From CAZOJJ01 sp964580105 (lineage in GTDB: Bacteria; Bacteroidota; Rhodothermia; Rhodothermales; Rubricoccaceae), in the NCBI GenBank assembly GCA_964580105.1, contig CAZOJJ010000046.1:1-22523 (forward strand): 22,523 nucleotides of DNA. Direction: 5' to 3'. A model generated the notes under the pieces. That model saw only the letters and a list, made by a program, of their open reading frames with translations, searched no databases and was not told the origin of the DNA. The position numbers and the translations under genes are program-made. Shown piece by piece: positions 22,486-22,523 of this stretch (its first letter is position 1; each line of letters starts with the position of its first letter).

Positions 22486-22523
22486 CACCGAGTCCGTCTG
22501 CATGCGCACCGACTGCACGCGCA

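Noticed and set aside
22395..22523. Cys-containing plus-strand ORF running off the right edge
   Set aside because: Most of it is the 43-bp repeat and a GC-rich tail; there is no Shine-Dalgarno, family or useful length to support it.

Overview
The window comes from a high-GC bacterium, most likely a Bacteroidota/Rhodothermota relative of Salinibacter, Rubricoccus or Rhodothermus. This rests on the core gene order, on several sites shaped like Bacteroidota promoters (TTG, about 20 nt, then TATnnTTC), on a queuine tRNA-ribosyltransferase without its zinc ligands, and on a lipoprotein resembling the DUF4249 family. No rRNA or tRNA is present, so the placement is an inference.

Layout. Bases 1-767 (minus) hold a lipoprotein gene that runs off the left edge. 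A poorly coding stretch (768-1325) follows. From 1326 to 10305 lies a plus-strand block for translation, division and RNA turnover: infC (apparently starting at an AUA codon), rpmI, rplT and a terminator, then pheS, pheT, a small coiled-coil gene, zapA, a probable 6S-type RNA, rny and plsY. From 10466 to 17513 lies an envelope block: a CcmF-type heme lyase, an Mla-type lipid transporter (mlaE, mlaF, mlaD) and an AI-2E-family permease. tgt and thiL follow (17632-19935).

The right end is different. Tandem arrays with 13-, 17- and 21-nt units surround a 100-N scaffold gap (20024-20123). Then come two minus-strand genes: a TlpA-like thioredoxin lipoprotein, and a 426-residue protein joining a ParB-like DGKHRL module to a SAM methyltransferase. 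The latter lies between two 43-bp direct repeats with two mismatches and has AT-richer stretches, so it looks acquired.

The most interesting signals are the AUA start of infC, the rod-shaped RNA between zapA and rny, the repeat-bounded ParB-like/methyltransferase gene, the repeated use of 13-nt units in intergenic spacers (7335-7412, 10315-10376, 19957-20023), and the zinc-less Tgt. No CRISPR array, transposase, integrase or defence operon was seen. Most long ORFs in other frames are high-GC shadows.
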